NCBI GenBank assembly: GCA_945877885.1
Contig: CAMCSI010000006.1
Coordinates: forward strand, 1-17,272
Source: Chlamydia trachomatis
GTDB taxonomy: Bacteria > Chlamydiota > Chlamydiia > Chlamydiales > 2-12-FULL-49-11
Length of the DNA stretch: 17,272 nt
Direction of reading: 5' to 3'
The position numbers and the translations under genes are program-made. Each line of letters opens with the position of its first letter. The first letter of the stretch is position 1. This document shows, piece after piece, positions 1 through 7,670 of this stretch. The notes below the pieces were generated by a model, which worked only from the letters and a program-made list of their open reading frames with translations, did no database searches and was not told the DNA's origin.

Positions 1-585
1 CCCTATCTTAAAAGAACTCTCTTTTATCATCTCTCCTTCAGAAAAGTACATCATCGAAGAGCTCTCCCAACCTAAATGAAATAAAAAAAATGAGCCTGTC
101 TGAATTGCAAAAAACTGAACAAACCTTTCAAGCGCCCTTGAAACGGTACTTACCCACTCAGAATCAATGCCTAGGGTCTTAACATCTTGAAGATGACCTT
201 CCATCGCCTCTTTTGTATAGCAGTAAAGGTTAACCTCCGTTTCCTTCCCTTTCCTCTTTAATAAAGGAACAAAATACCTATCCCCTTCTAAATATTGCTC
301 ATCAGAGGAGAGTTGAAACTCGAGTGCCTTTCTAACTTTTCGATCTCCAGTTAAAGGGATCATTAGTTTACGCAAAAAAACCTCTTCCGAAGGAAGAGCT
401 GAAACAATTTCTATGCTAGGATGAAAAAAGGAGGTTTTTTTTTCTAAAATTCTTTTTAAAGCATTTAGGTTGTCAATACTCTTTTTAAATTCCTTAATGA
501 ATTCAATACGAATCTTACCTCTTCTCTTAGAGATAAGAGAAACTTTAAAATAGTCGCCATCAGAATATAAGCCAAGTACATACAT
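1..585 (-). CDS. PilM/GspL-like actin-fold protein (partial, N-terminal 195 residues)
   Basis: An open minus-strand frame starts with ATG at 585 and runs without a stop off the left edge of the window, so only the first 195 residues are seen. A Shine-Dalgarno run, AAAAGGAG, lies about 11 nt upstream on the coding strand. The protein opens MYVLGLYSDGDYFKVSL, and residues 63-77 (SALPSEEVFLRKLMI) followed by a charged segment and FQLSSDEQY resemble the stretch of PilM, GspL and other actin-fold assembly proteins where a conserved arginine precedes a hydrophobic patch and an 'EaE' helix. If correct, it would be the cytoplasmic platform subunit of a type II secretion or type IV pilus-like machine. 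The assignment rests on motif memory only. It is transcribed divergently from the yggT-dus pair. Confidence 0.5.
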   Translation of the reverse strand, partial: MYVLGLYSDGDYFKVSLISKRRGKIRIEFIKEFKKSIDNLNALKRILEKKTSFFHPSIEIVSALPSEEVFLRKLMIPLTGDRKVRKALEFQLSSDEQYLEGDRYFVPLLKRKGKETEVNLYCYTKEAMEGHLQDVKTLGIDSEWVSTVSRALERFVQFFAIQTGSFFLFHLGWESSSMMYFSEGEMIKESSFKIG

Positions 586-676
586 AGAGTTTTATTCTCC
601 TTTTCACTAGAATAATAAAGGATGACGTAAAAGAATACTATGGTAAAATAGTAGAAAAAGCCTCTTTAAGGATCTT

Positions 677-931
677 ATGAATACCTTTTTCATTATAAAA
701 GCACTATTTTCTATTTATACCATCCTATTATTTTCTAGAATCTCCCTTTCATGGTTCCCTTCTTTAATGCAGTACAAGGTTACAAAATTTCTTTTATACC
801 TTACAGATCCCTATATGAATCTTTTTAGAAAAATCATCCCCCCTATTAACGGGATCTTTGATCTTTCTCCTCTCCTTGCCTTATTTTCGCTACGCTTTCT
901 TGAATCCTTTATTCTTAGACTTCTTTCATGA
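677..931 (+). CDS. YggT-family integral membrane protein
   Basis: A small 84-residue membrane protein. Two hydrophobic segments (about residues 3-25 and 62-83) flank a polar loop carrying the family signature: RISLSWFP near residues 21-28, then LTDPYMNLFRKIIPP (about 42-56) and the IFDLSPLLAL stretch (about 60-69). These match the YggT family pattern of R-x-x-x-S-W, a TePll-R-r-ihPP block and a D-l-S-P motif. The family is linked to cell division and osmotic stress, but its biochemical function is unsettled. It is slightly shorter than typical members of about 95 residues. AAGGA lies four bases before the ATG. Its stop overlaps the next gene's start as ATGA, so translation is probably coupled to the tRNA-dihydrouridine synthase. 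Confidence 0.85.
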   Translation: MNTFFIIKALFSIYTILLFSRISLSWFPSLMQYKVTKFLLYLTDPYMNLFRKIIPPINGIFDLSPLLALFSLRFLESFILRLLS

Positions 932-1893
932 ACTATTTTAAACCGATAACCATCAAAAACCTAAAACTATCCTCAAATATAGTTTACTCACCACTTGCAG
1001 GTTGTTCTGACCTTCCTTTTAGAAGAATGGTAAGAAAATATACCGATAGTTTAATTTTTACAGAAATGACTAAAGCTGACGCCTTAGCACGTGGGGATAA
1101 GGGTACCTTTTCGATGCTCTCCTTTACAAAAGAGATGCATCCAATCGGGGCTCAAATATGCACAGAGAAAAAAGATATAGCAGGAGCATCAAGTAAAATC
1201 ATTGAAGATCTAGGCTTTGATCTAATAGATCTAAACTGCGGATGTCCTGTAGATAAGGTGACTAAAGATGGCTGCGGATCCGCACTATTAAAAACCCCAG
1301 ATAAAATTGGGGAAATTATCTACCAAATGAAAAAAAATGTAGATATTCCCGTGACTGTAAAAATTCGCGCAGGGTGGGATGAAGAGTCTATTAATGCAAA
1401 GCAAGTAACAAAAATCGCAGAGCAGGCGGGTGCATCAGCAATTTTTATTCATGGAAGAACAAGAAAGCAAGCCTATAAAGGGCCAGCAAATTGGGATTAT
1501 ATTAAAGATGCATGTGATCAAGAACGCTCAATCTTAGTCTTTGCCAATGGAGACATACGCTGCCTTGACTCTGCACAAAAAGTTCTTGATCAAACAGGGG
1601 CCGATGGAGTTCTTGTTTCAAGAATTACGATGGGAACGCCCCATATTGCAAGGGATATCTTCTTTGGAGAAAACGCCCCGACGCCACCTGACCCCCTCAC
1701 CCTGATTAAAGAACATGTTGAAGAGATCTGCGCCTATCAAAACCCAAGAAAAGCCCTCTCCGACATAAGACGTGTTGCCTGTTGGTATCTTCGAGAGCAG
1801 CCAGAGTATACCGAACTTAGAAGACAAATAAACATGTCAAAATCAGTCCAGGAAATTTTTTCCTTTCTAGATAATTGTGCGCTTCATGATTAG
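928..1893 (+). CDS. dusB: tRNA-dihydrouridine synthase, DusB type
   Basis: A flavoenzyme of 321 residues, normal length for bacterial Dus, that reduces uridines to dihydrouridine in the tRNA D-loop using FMN and NADPH. The FMN-binding TIM barrel starts with SPLAGCSDLPFR (21-32). The catalytic cysteine is in NCGCP (C106), followed by GCGSALL (115-121). The FMN-contacting lysine is in TVKIRAGW (K145), HGRTR is at 175-179 and NGDI at 207-210. The C-terminal tRNA-binding helical domain follows. The usual GR-x-x-x-G-NPW segment reads SRITMGTPHI (231-240), a mild departure. The ATG is embedded in the yggT stop (ATGA). Its stop overlaps by 4 nt the stop of the convergent barrel gene, with no terminator between them. 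The subtype (DusB rather than another Dus) is inferred. Confidence 0.92.
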   Translation: MNYFKPITIKNLKLSSNIVYSPLAGCSDLPFRRMVRKYTDSLIFTEMTKADALARGDKGTFSMLSFTKEMHPIGAQICTEKKDIAGASSKIIEDLGFDLIDLNCGCPVDKVTKDGCGSALLKTPDKIGEIIYQMKKNVDIPVTVKIRAGWDEESINAKQVTKIAEQAGASAIFIHGRTRKQAYKGPANWDYIKDACDQERSILVFANGDIRCLDSAQKVLDQTGADGVLVSRITMGTPHIARDIFFGENAPTPPDPLTLIKEHVEEICAYQNPRKALSDIRRVACWYLREQPEYTELRRQINMSKSVQEIFSFLDNCALHD

Positions 1894-2978
1894 AATAGAT
1901 AGTTAAAGTCTAACACCGCACCAATCATCCCAAAGGTGCCATTGTCAATAATTGTTGGAAAAGAATTTAACCTTGTACTACTGCTACTATAAGCTTCTGA
2001 GGCTCTGTATAATATTACAGGGTATTGATTAAAATAGATCCTTGCATCCATCCCAAGTTTAAAGCCCATCAAATGCTTCCCGCAAAAAGAAGTGGTTTTA
2101 TAGTCGATACCAAAAATCCCTCTAATAGTAGGGGATATGACAAGGGATTGATCAGTAGTTTTATCATATAATGGAACCGTCTCTGTTGTTACAAACCCAC
2201 TTTGATCTGTAAGGCTATTATTACCAAATAAAACTGCAACATTTAGAATAGAAAATAGTCCCCATCCGGTTCTAAATGCATAATTTGCCTCAGCGCCGGC
2301 CATGGGCCCTACCCCCCAAAAGTTCACCGTTGAAGTTTCTAGGAAAGAGGTATTTGCTGGCATAATAGTTGGTGTGGTAGATGCATCATCTAACATCGAT
2401 CGAGAGGCGTTATAATAGATCCATGATGCCTCCAAACCAATGAATGGTTCATAAGAAACATAATTACTAATAATAGTACCTTTGTTTAGGCAAACATCTA
2501 GTAAAAAGTAATCAATGTTTAAACTCGCATTAACTTTTTGGAAGAGAATAGGACTTGTGGTATTTGTTCCATAAAAAATATAAGGAAAATTGCTTGCTCG
2601 ATAATCGCCACCTGAACTTACGCCGCCAGAAATTGACTCTTCCACATTAGCTTCTGTAGACATCCACTCAAATCCAGCAGAAAAAAGCCAATTATCATGA
2701 TTTGTTTCATAACCTAAGGCAAGCCTTAGCCCTGGATCTACATCAAAGGTGTATCTAATGGTATCATCAGTGCGAAATGGTTGACTTGTTCCATCTCCGC
2801 TATAATGATGCAAAGCTACAAGGGAATTTGAAACTCTTGCTTGTTCTAATAAAAGTCCTGCTTCAAAGTACCACTTTCCTTTATTTTCACATGAAGGGGC
2901 TTTACAATATGAGGGCTCACTTGCATATATACTTTGAATCTTTACTACACTAAAAACAATTGCTAAAATTTTTTTCAC
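1890..2978 (-). CDS. MOMP-like outer-membrane beta-barrel protein, divergent paralogue
   Basis: Predicted porin-like barrel of 362 residues, at the downstream end of the eight-gene array. I place the start at GTG 2978 because AGAGG sits six bases upstream; the longer reading begins with TTG at 2984 on top of that ribosome site. The N-terminus VKKILAIVFSVVKIQSIYA is a signal peptide with cleavage likely before SEPSYC. Family blocks are present: DVDPGLRLALGYETNHDNW, IDYFLLDVCLNKG, EPFIGLEASWIYY, NFWGVGPMAG and FNQYPVILY. It ends in a terminal phenylalanine (YLF), as expected of Bam-assembled barrels. It lacks the KPNGCKG motif that begins the other mature proteins and has two nearby cysteines instead (YCKAPSC). 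The blocks resemble Legionella MOMP-type and Simkania/Waddlia MOMP-like proteins. No clear promoter of its own was found. Confidence 0.85.
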   Translation of the reverse strand: MKKILAIVFSVVKIQSIYASEPSYCKAPSCENKGKWYFEAGLLLEQARVSNSLVALHHYSGDGTSQPFRTDDTIRYTFDVDPGLRLALGYETNHDNWLFSAGFEWMSTEANVEESISGGVSSGGDYRASNFPYIFYGTNTTSPILFQKVNASLNIDYFLLDVCLNKGTIISNYVSYEPFIGLEASWIYYNASRSMLDDASTTPTIMPANTSFLETSTVNFWGVGPMAGAEANYAFRTGWGLFSILNVAVLFGNNSLTDQSGFVTTETVPLYDKTTDQSLVISPTIRGIFGIDYKTTSFCGKHLMGFKLGMDARIYFNQYPVILYRASEAYSSSSTRLNSFPTIIDNGTFGMIGAVLDFNYLF

Positions 2979-3038
2979 AACCAACCTCTAAAAGTATTTT
3001 TCCCATTCTAACCGCTTAATTTTTTATTTAAAAGAAAA

Positions 3039-3070
3039 AAAAGGGCTGGTAATTTCTTACCAGCCCTTTT
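3039..3070 (-). terminator. Rho-independent terminator of the barrel gene 3089-4147
   Basis: A perfect 14-bp inverted repeat (arms 3039-3052 and 3057-3070, core GGGCTGGTAA/TTACCAGCCC) has a 4-nt loop that reads GAAA on the minus strand. A U-rich tract follows on that strand. It sits 19 nt beyond the stop of the upstream barrel gene. Confidence 0.9.
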
Positions 3071-3088
3071 GACGCTCTTTAGATAAGT

Positions 3089-4147
3089 TTAGAAACTCCA
3101 ACCTAGATCTAAGAGTAAACCAACCATTCCAAATGAACCATTTTCTATGATCGATGGATTACTACTTGCTGACATAAAAGTCACAGGATATTGATTAAAA
3201 TAATATCTTGCATCAAAACCTGCACGTAAGGCAAGGTGTTGACTTTCAGACATTACATATCTTTCATACTGAAGGCCCACCACCCCACGCATAGCCGGGC
3301 AAAGCACCCCAAGCGTTGTGGTAACTTTATTTAAACCTGGCTCAACCTCTACTGTTACTACACCATCGTAGTAATTTAAAGCAGATTCACCTAAAAGAAT
3401 AGAAAAATCAGAAAGGACAAAAATACTCCATCCTACACACATATGGTAATTACTGTTAATACCTACCATTGGACCTACACCCCAGAAATCAACCTTTGAA
3501 ACATATAATTGTGTTTGATCGTCATTTATTTCACCTCCTATAGTGAACCCTGTCTTGGGTTCATAATAAAGCCAGCTCGCTTTAAACCCTGCAACAGGTT
3601 CAATGGAATATTTTTTTGAAATAAAAGATCCTCTTGAAAGGTACACATCGAGAAGGAAATAATCAATATCTAAAGTGGAATTTACATTTAAAAAACCATC
3701 ATCCTGATCATCCTGATCATTATAAGTTGCAAAAAGCTCTGTTGGACTTATCACATTTTTTGATAATAACCCCTCTGATCTTAACCACTCAAAGGAAGCA
3801 TTTACCTGCCAATCATCATGCCCGTGCTCATAGCCTACGCCAAATCTTAATCCAGGCTCCATATCAAAGGCTAAATTATACATATTGTAGGTGTTTGTAG
3901 GGTCCGATGCACTCCCGCCTAATGTAGGTCCAACCACTTTATCATAAGCAGACATTGTATTTGATACTCTCATTTGCTGATAAATTAGACCTACATTAAA
4001 ATAAAAACCGCAGTTTTCGTTTAATGGCAGCTCTGTGCATAAGGTTTCTCCTTTACATCCATTGGGCTTTATATCATCTGCGGATAAAAAACTTAACGCT
4101 ATTAACATAACCGCAAAAATACCTGTCATTTTTTCTCTTTTTATCAT
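3089..4147 (-). CDS. MOMP-like outer-membrane beta-barrel protein (array copy A)
   Basis: A 352-residue secreted barrel protein. The signal peptide MIKREKMTGIFAVMLIALSF ends around LSA, and the mature protein starts DDIKPNGCKGETLC. It shares the array's conserved blocks: NCGFYFNVGLIYQQMRVSNT, DMEPGLRFGVGYEHGHDDW, LDIDYFLLDVYLSRGSFIS, EPVAGFKASWLYY and KVDFWGVGPMVGINSNYHMC, with a C-terminus ending LLLDLGWSF. Differences from the neighbours cluster in three short stretches, probably surface loops. One contains DQDDQDD, made by a 9-bp tandem duplication. The cysteine found before ESQHLALR in copies B and D is serine here. AAAGG lies upstream of the ATG. It has its own promoter (4183-4211) and terminator (3039-3070), so it is likely a monocistronic unit. 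The role, by family, is porin or adhesin in the outer membrane. Confidence 0.9.
   Translation of the reverse strand: MIKREKMTGIFAVMLIALSFLSADDIKPNGCKGETLCTELPLNENCGFYFNVGLIYQQMRVSNTMSAYDKVVGPTLGGSASDPTNTYNMYNLAFDMEPGLRFGVGYEHGHDDWQVNASFEWLRSEGLLSKNVISPTELFATYNDQDDQDDGFLNVNSTLDIDYFLLDVYLSRGSFISKKYSIEPVAGFKASWLYYEPKTGFTIGGEINDDQTQLYVSKVDFWGVGPMVGINSNYHMCVGWSIFVLSDFSILLGESALNYYDGVVTVEVEPGLNKVTTTLGVLCPAMRGVVGLQYERYVMSESQHLALRAGFDARYYFNQYPVTFMSASSNPSIIENGSFGMVGLLLDLGWSF
3702..3719 (-). repeat. 9-bp tandem duplication in a predicted surface loop
   Basis: TCCTGATCA occurs twice in tandem (3702-3710, 3711-3719) in frame within copy A, giving DQDDQDD. Copies B, C and D carry shorter, different acidic loops here (for example YDDNTENYS and YDDDSEDYL). 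Confidence 0.85.
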
Positions 4148-4182
4148 TTTCTAACCTTTAATTTTTTTATATTTAATTTTCT

Positions 4183-4211
4183 AATCTAAATAATCTTAAA
4201 CTTTATTTCAA
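4183..4211 (-). promoter_or_regulatory. Predicted sigma-70-type promoter for array copy A
   Basis: On the minus strand, TTGAAA (4206-4211) is separated by exactly 17 nt from TAGATT (4183-4188), which predicts a leader of roughly 29 nt before the ATG at 4147. The same arrangement precedes copies B and C and the barrel gene at 10487-11641. Confidence 0.65.
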
Positions 4212-4219
4212 TTAATAAT

Positions 4220-4255
4220 AAAAGAGGGCCGGTAATTTCTTACCAGCCCTCTTTT
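4220..4255 (-). terminator. Rho-independent terminator of array copy B
   Basis: Arms of 16 nt (4220-4235 and 4240-4255) surround a loop reading GAAA on the minus strand. One position is C·A if read as plus-strand RNA but G·U in minus-strand RNA, which supports the minus orientation. The flanking A-rich arm gives the U tract. It lies 19 nt after the stop of the gene at 4274-5329. Confidence 0.9.
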
Positions 4256-4273
4256 TTCATGGTGATTAAAGGT

Positions 4274-5329
4274 TTAGAAGCTCCAACCTAGATCTAAGAG
4301 TAAACCAACCATTCCAAAAGACCCATTCTCTATGATCGATGGATTACTAACCTCTGACATAAAAGTCACAGGATATTGGTTAAAGTAGTATCTTGCATCA
4401 AAACCTGCACGTAAGGCAAGGTGCTGACTTTCGCACATTACATATCTTTCATACTGAAGTCCAACAACTCCTCGCATAGTCGGGCAAAGTACCTGAAGCG
4501 TTGTGGCAACTTTATTTAAACCTGGCTCAACCTCTACTGTTACCTCTCCATTGTAATAAGTTGAAGTAGATTCTCCTAAAAGAATAGAAAAATCAGAGAG
4601 GGCAAAAATACTCCATCCTGCACACATGTGGTAATTACTATTCAATCCAACCATTGGCCCTACTCCCCAAAAATCAATATCTGAAACATATAGTTGTGAA
4701 TAACCTGAGGCTAAAACACTTGCGTTTGTGGATGTTAGACTTGTATTCCCATTATAATAAAGCCATGTTGCTTTAAATCCTGCCACAGGCTCTAAAGAGT
4801 ATTTGTTTGATATAAACGACCCTCTTGAAAGATAGACATCAAGCAAGAAGTAATCAATAAGTAATGTAGAATTTACCGCAGAATAGTTTTCAGTGTTATC
4901 ATCATACGTTACACAAAGAAGTGTCGGAGTTATCACCTCTTTACTCAACGTTCCAGTTGATCTTAACCACTCAAACGACGCATTTGCCTGCCAATCATCA
5001 TGCCCATGCTCATAGCCTACGCCAAATCTAAATCCAGGCTCCATGCCAAAGGTAAGATTGTACATATTATAATCGTTTGTAGGATCCCATGCAGTCCCCC
5101 CTGATGTAGGTCCGGGCACTTGCTGATAGGCAACCATTGTATTTGACACTCTCATCTGCTCATAAATCAATCCTACATTAAAATAAAAACCGCAGTTTTC
5201 ATTTATTGGCATATTTGTACATAAAGTGACCCCTTTACAGCCATTTGGTTTTATATCCTCTGCAGACAAAGATCCTAAAGCTACTAACATAGCCCCAAAA
5301 ATGCCTACTATTTTTTCTCTTTTTAACAT
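4274..5329 (-). CDS. MOMP-like outer-membrane beta-barrel protein (array copy B)
   Basis: A 351-residue paralogue very close to copy A; the last 40 or so residues are nearly identical. The signal peptide MLKREKIVGIFGAMLVALGS ends near LSA and the mature end is EDIKPNGCKGVTLC. It keeps NCGFYFNVGLIYEQMRVSNT, YEHGHDDW, DYFLLDVYLSRGSFISNKY, DIDFWGVGPMVGLNSNYHMC and LLLDLGWSF. Cysteines occur in NGCKG, TLC, NCG, a loop (LLCVTY), HMC, VLC and VMC, more than in copies A or C. GAGGGG precedes the ATG by a suitable distance. The promoter (5368-5396) is built like those of A, C and H but is wrapped in a 12-bp inverted repeat. It probably forms a monocistronic unit ending at the 4220-4255 terminator. 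Confidence 0.9.
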   Translation of the reverse strand: MLKREKIVGIFGAMLVALGSLSAEDIKPNGCKGVTLCTNMPINENCGFYFNVGLIYEQMRVSNTMVAYQQVPGPTSGGTAWDPTNDYNMYNLTFGMEPGFRFGVGYEHGHDDWQANASFEWLRSTGTLSKEVITPTLLCVTYDDNTENYSAVNSTLLIDYFLLDVYLSRGSFISNKYSLEPVAGFKATWLYYNGNTSLTSTNASVLASGYSQLYVSDIDFWGVGPMVGLNSNYHMCAGWSIFALSDFSILLGESTSTYYNGEVTVEVEPGLNKVATTLQVLCPTMRGVVGLQYERYVMCESQHLALRAGFDARYYFNQYPVTFMSEVSNPSIIENGSFGMVGLLLDLGWSF

Positions 5330-5367
5330 TTTCTACCCCTCAAGGTTTTTTTTATATGTAATATCCC

Positions 5368-5396
5368 AATCTAAATAATTACAATATTAATTTCAA
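5368..5396 (-). promoter_or_regulatory. Predicted sigma-70-type promoter for array copy B
   Basis: Minus-strand TTGAAA (5391-5396), a 17-nt spacer and TAGATT (5368-5373), identical in both hexamers and spacing to the promoter of copy A. The -35 lies in the loop of the inverted repeat 5377-5410. Confidence 0.65.
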
Positions 5397-5410
5397 TCAA
5401 TATTGTAATT
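5377..5410. repeat. Perfect 12-bp AT-only inverted repeat around a -35 element
   Basis: AATTACAATATT (5377-5388) is the exact reverse complement of AATATTGTAATT (5399-5410), with a 10-nt loop. It lies 9 nt past the stop of copy C and over the -35 and spacer of copy B. No U tract follows and the stem has only two GC pairs (one G or C per arm besides A and T), so it is a poor terminator. An operator or weak dual-use hairpin is possible. Confidence 0.6.
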
Positions 5411-5418
5411 CTTCAAAT

Positions 5419-6459
5419 CTAAAAGCTCCATCCTAGATCTAAAAGTAACCCAGTCATGCCAAAAGACCCATTCTCTATGATTAACGGGTTACTATTTTGT
5501 GACATGTTTGCTACAGGATATTGGTTAAAGTACACCCTTGCATCAAAACCTGCACGTATGGCAAGGTGCTGGCTGTTGCACATTACAAATTTTCCATATT
5601 GAAGTCCTAAAACTCCACGCATTGTTGGACAAAGTACCTGAAGCGTTGTCATAACTCTATTATCACCAGGTAAAGTTTCAACAGTAGTTACTCCATTATA
5701 GTACTCTAAAGTAGACTCCCCAAGAAGGATAGAAAAATCAGATAATGCAAAAATACTCCAACCTGCAGATAGATAGTAATTACTATTTAACCCAATCATT
5801 GGTCCAACACCCCAAAAACGAACCTTTGAAACATATAATTTAACTTGTCTTGATGTTAGACTATTTCCACCAAGAAAGTCTGTGTCTGTTTTATTATAAA
5901 GCCATGTTGCTTTAAATCCTGCTACAGGTTCAAGGGAGTATTTATTTGAGATAAAAGACCCTCTTGAAAGATAAACGTCTAACAAATAATAATCAATATC
6001 TAATGTAGGCTTTACTTTGAGATAATCTTCTGAATCATCATCATAAGGTACCTTAATAGCCGATGTACCCTGAACTTCTTGGGTTAATGCCACCGTCGAC
6101 TTTAACCACTCAAACGACGCATTTGTCTGCCAATTATCATGCCCATGCTCATACCCTAACTCAAATTTAAATCCAGGATCCATCTGAAAAGGAAAATTAT
6201 ACATAGTATACGTGTTTGTAGGGTCCGATGCACTCTCCCCTGAGGTAGGCCCGAGCACTTTCTTATAGGCAGACATTGTATTTGACACCCTCATTTGCTC
6301 ATAAATCAGCCCCACATTAAAATAAAAGCCATAGTTTTTATTCAATGGCATATTGGTACCTAAAGTGACCCCATTACAACCATTTAATTTTACATCTTCT
6401 GCAGACAAGTAACTGACAGCTATTAACATAGCCACAAAAAAAATACCTTTTTTAAACAT
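5419..6459 (-). CDS. MOMP-like outer-membrane beta-barrel protein (array copy C, cysteine-poor)
   Basis: A 346-residue paralogue with signal peptide MFKKGIFFVAMLIAVSYLSA and mature start EDVKLNGCNG. The fold blocks are conserved (NYGFYFNVGLIYEQMRVSNT, QMDPGFKFELGYEHGHDNW, LDIDYYLLDVYLSRGSF, VRFWGVGPMIGLNSNYYLS, LLLDLGWSF). Three cysteines present in A, B and D are missing together: TLCT is TLGT, the NCG/SCG site is NYG, and HMC is YLS. VLC and VMC remain. Upstream of the ATG is only a weak ribosome site (TGGA). It is preceded by the common TTGAAA-17 promoter, but its downstream side has only the AT-rich inverted repeat instead of the GC-rich terminator of its siblings, so read-through into copy B is plausible. 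Confidence 0.9.
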   Translation of the reverse strand: MFKKGIFFVAMLIAVSYLSAEDVKLNGCNGVTLGTNMPLNKNYGFYFNVGLIYEQMRVSNTMSAYKKVLGPTSGESASDPTNTYTMYNFPFQMDPGFKFELGYEHGHDNWQTNASFEWLKSTVALTQEVQGTSAIKVPYDDDSEDYLKVKPTLDIDYYLLDVYLSRGSFISNKYSLEPVAGFKATWLYNKTDTDFLGGNSLTSRQVKLYVSKVRFWGVGPMIGLNSNYYLSAGWSIFALSDFSILLGESTLEYYNGVTTVETLPGDNRVMTTLQVLCPTMRGVLGLQYGKFVMCNSQHLAIRAGFDARVYFNQYPVANMSQNSNPLIIENGSFGMTGLLLDLGWSF

Positions 6460-6494
6460 TTTTTATCCATTAAATTTTTAATTTTTAGCTTATA

Positions 6495-6523
6495 AATTTA
6501 AAGGATAATATTATTAATTTCAA
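6495..6523 (-). promoter_or_regulatory. Predicted sigma-70-type promoter for array copy C
   Basis: Minus-strand TTGAAA (6518-6523), a 17-nt spacer and TAAATT (6495-6500), with the ATG at 6459. Same architecture as the promoters of copies A and B. Confidence 0.6.
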
Positions 6524-6528
6524 TTGAT

Positions 6529-6569
6529 AAAAAAAGGAACCGGCAATTTCTTACCGGTTCTTTTTTTTT
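6529..6569 (-). terminator. Rho-independent terminator of array copy D
   Basis: Core stem GAACCGGTAA/TTGCCGGTTC (minus-strand reading) with a GAAA loop; arms 6537-6546 and 6551-6560, extended by A/T runs that supply the U tract. The TAA/TTG mismatch position is again G·U only on the minus strand. It sits 19 nt after the stop at 6588. Confidence 0.9.
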
Positions 6570-6587
6570 GCTTAAGGTGAAATAGGT

Positions 6588-7649
6588 TTAAAAGCTCCAA
6601 CCTAAATCTAATAGTAAACCAACCATACCAAAGGCGCCATTTTCTATAATTGCCGGTGTTGTAGCCCCTGATCTATAAGTCACAGGATATTGATTAAAAT
6701 AGACCCTCCCGTCAAAACCTGCACGTAAAGCAAGATGTTGACTTTCACACATTGTATACCTTTCATACTGAAGCCCTAGCACACCACGTATAGTCGGGCA
6801 AAGCACTTGAAGTGTTGTGGCAACTTTAGTCTCTCCAGGTAAAAGTTCTATAGTTACTCTACCATCATAGTAATTTAAAACAGATTCTCCAAAAAGGATA
6901 GAAAAATCAGAGAGGGCAAAAATACTCCACCCTGCGCACATATGGTAATTACTATTTAACCCTATCATTGGGCCTACACCCCAAAAATCAACCTTTGAGG
7001 CGTATGATTGTGCTTGACTCTCTGCTAAAGGGTTTGATGTAGCCTGATCTTCTGTGAACTTTGTATCTGTATCATAATAAAGCCATGTCGCTTTAAAACC
7101 TGCAGTAGGTTCAAGGGTATATTGTTTAGAAATAAAAGATCCCCTTGAAAGGTAGACATCTAAGAGAAAGTAATCAATATCTAGTGTGGAATGTCCATTT
7201 AAATAAGAGCTACTTTCATCATCATAGGATGCTTTAAGCACCGTTGGTATTTGCACCTCTTGTGAAAATCCCCCTTGGGACCTTAACCACTCAAAGGAGG
7301 CATTTACCTGCCAAGCATCATGCCCATGCTCATAGCCTATCCCGAATTTAAACCCAGGTTCCATATTAAATGCAAGATTATACATATTATGCGTAGTTGT
7401 TGGGTCCGATGCAGTCCCTCCTGATGCAGGTCCTTGAACTACATCATAAGCAACCATCGTATTGGAAACTCTCATCTGCTCATAGATCAAGCCTACATTG
7501 AAATAAAAGCCACAGCTTTCTACTAATGGAAGATCTGTACATAAGGTTGGCCCCTTACATCCATTTAGTTTAATATCCTCTGCAGATAAAGGATTTAAGG
7601 TTACTAACATAGCGATTAAAACTCCTATTATTTTTTCTTTTTTTATCAT
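6588..7649 (-). CDS. MOMP-like outer-membrane beta-barrel protein (array copy D)
   Basis: A 353-residue paralogue. The signal peptide MIKKEKIIGVLIAMLVTLNP ends near LSA; the mature start is EDIKLNGCKGPTLC. Conserved blocks include SCGFYFNVGLIYEQMRVSNT, NMEPGFKFGIGYEHGHDAW, LDIDYFLLDVYLSRGSFIS, KVDFWGVGPMIGLNSNYHMC and the terminal LLLDLGWSF. The loop after WLYY is longest here (about 20 residues, rich in T, S and Q). AAGG precedes the ATG by nine bases. Only 21 nt separate it from the stop of copy E upstream, with no room for the usual promoter, so E and D probably form a two-gene operon ending at the 6529-6569 terminator. Confidence 0.9.
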   Translation of the reverse strand: MIKKEKIIGVLIAMLVTLNPLSAEDIKLNGCKGPTLCTDLPLVESCGFYFNVGLIYEQMRVSNTMVAYDVVQGPASGGTASDPTTTHNMYNLAFNMEPGFKFGIGYEHGHDAWQVNASFEWLRSQGGFSQEVQIPTVLKASYDDESSSYLNGHSTLDIDYFLLDVYLSRGSFISKQYTLEPTAGFKATWLYYDTDTKFTEDQATSNPLAESQAQSYASKVDFWGVGPMIGLNSNYHMCAGWSIFALSDFSILFGESVLNYYDGRVTIELLPGETKVATTLQVLCPTIRGVLGLQYERYTMCESQHLALRAGFDGRVYFNQYPVTYRSGATTPAIIENGAFGMVGLLLDLGWSF

Positions 7650-7670
7650 TATTTTTTCCTTGTTAATTAA

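Noticed and set aside
2979..2984. TTG start at 2984 for barrel gene F
   Set aside because: It abuts the AGAGG ribosome site; GTG 2978 has proper spacing and begins a cleaner signal peptide.
3634..3900. Plus-strand reading frame within barrel copy A
   Set aside because: Antisense to a conserved barrel gene, with low-complexity H/L/Q composition and no ribosome site.
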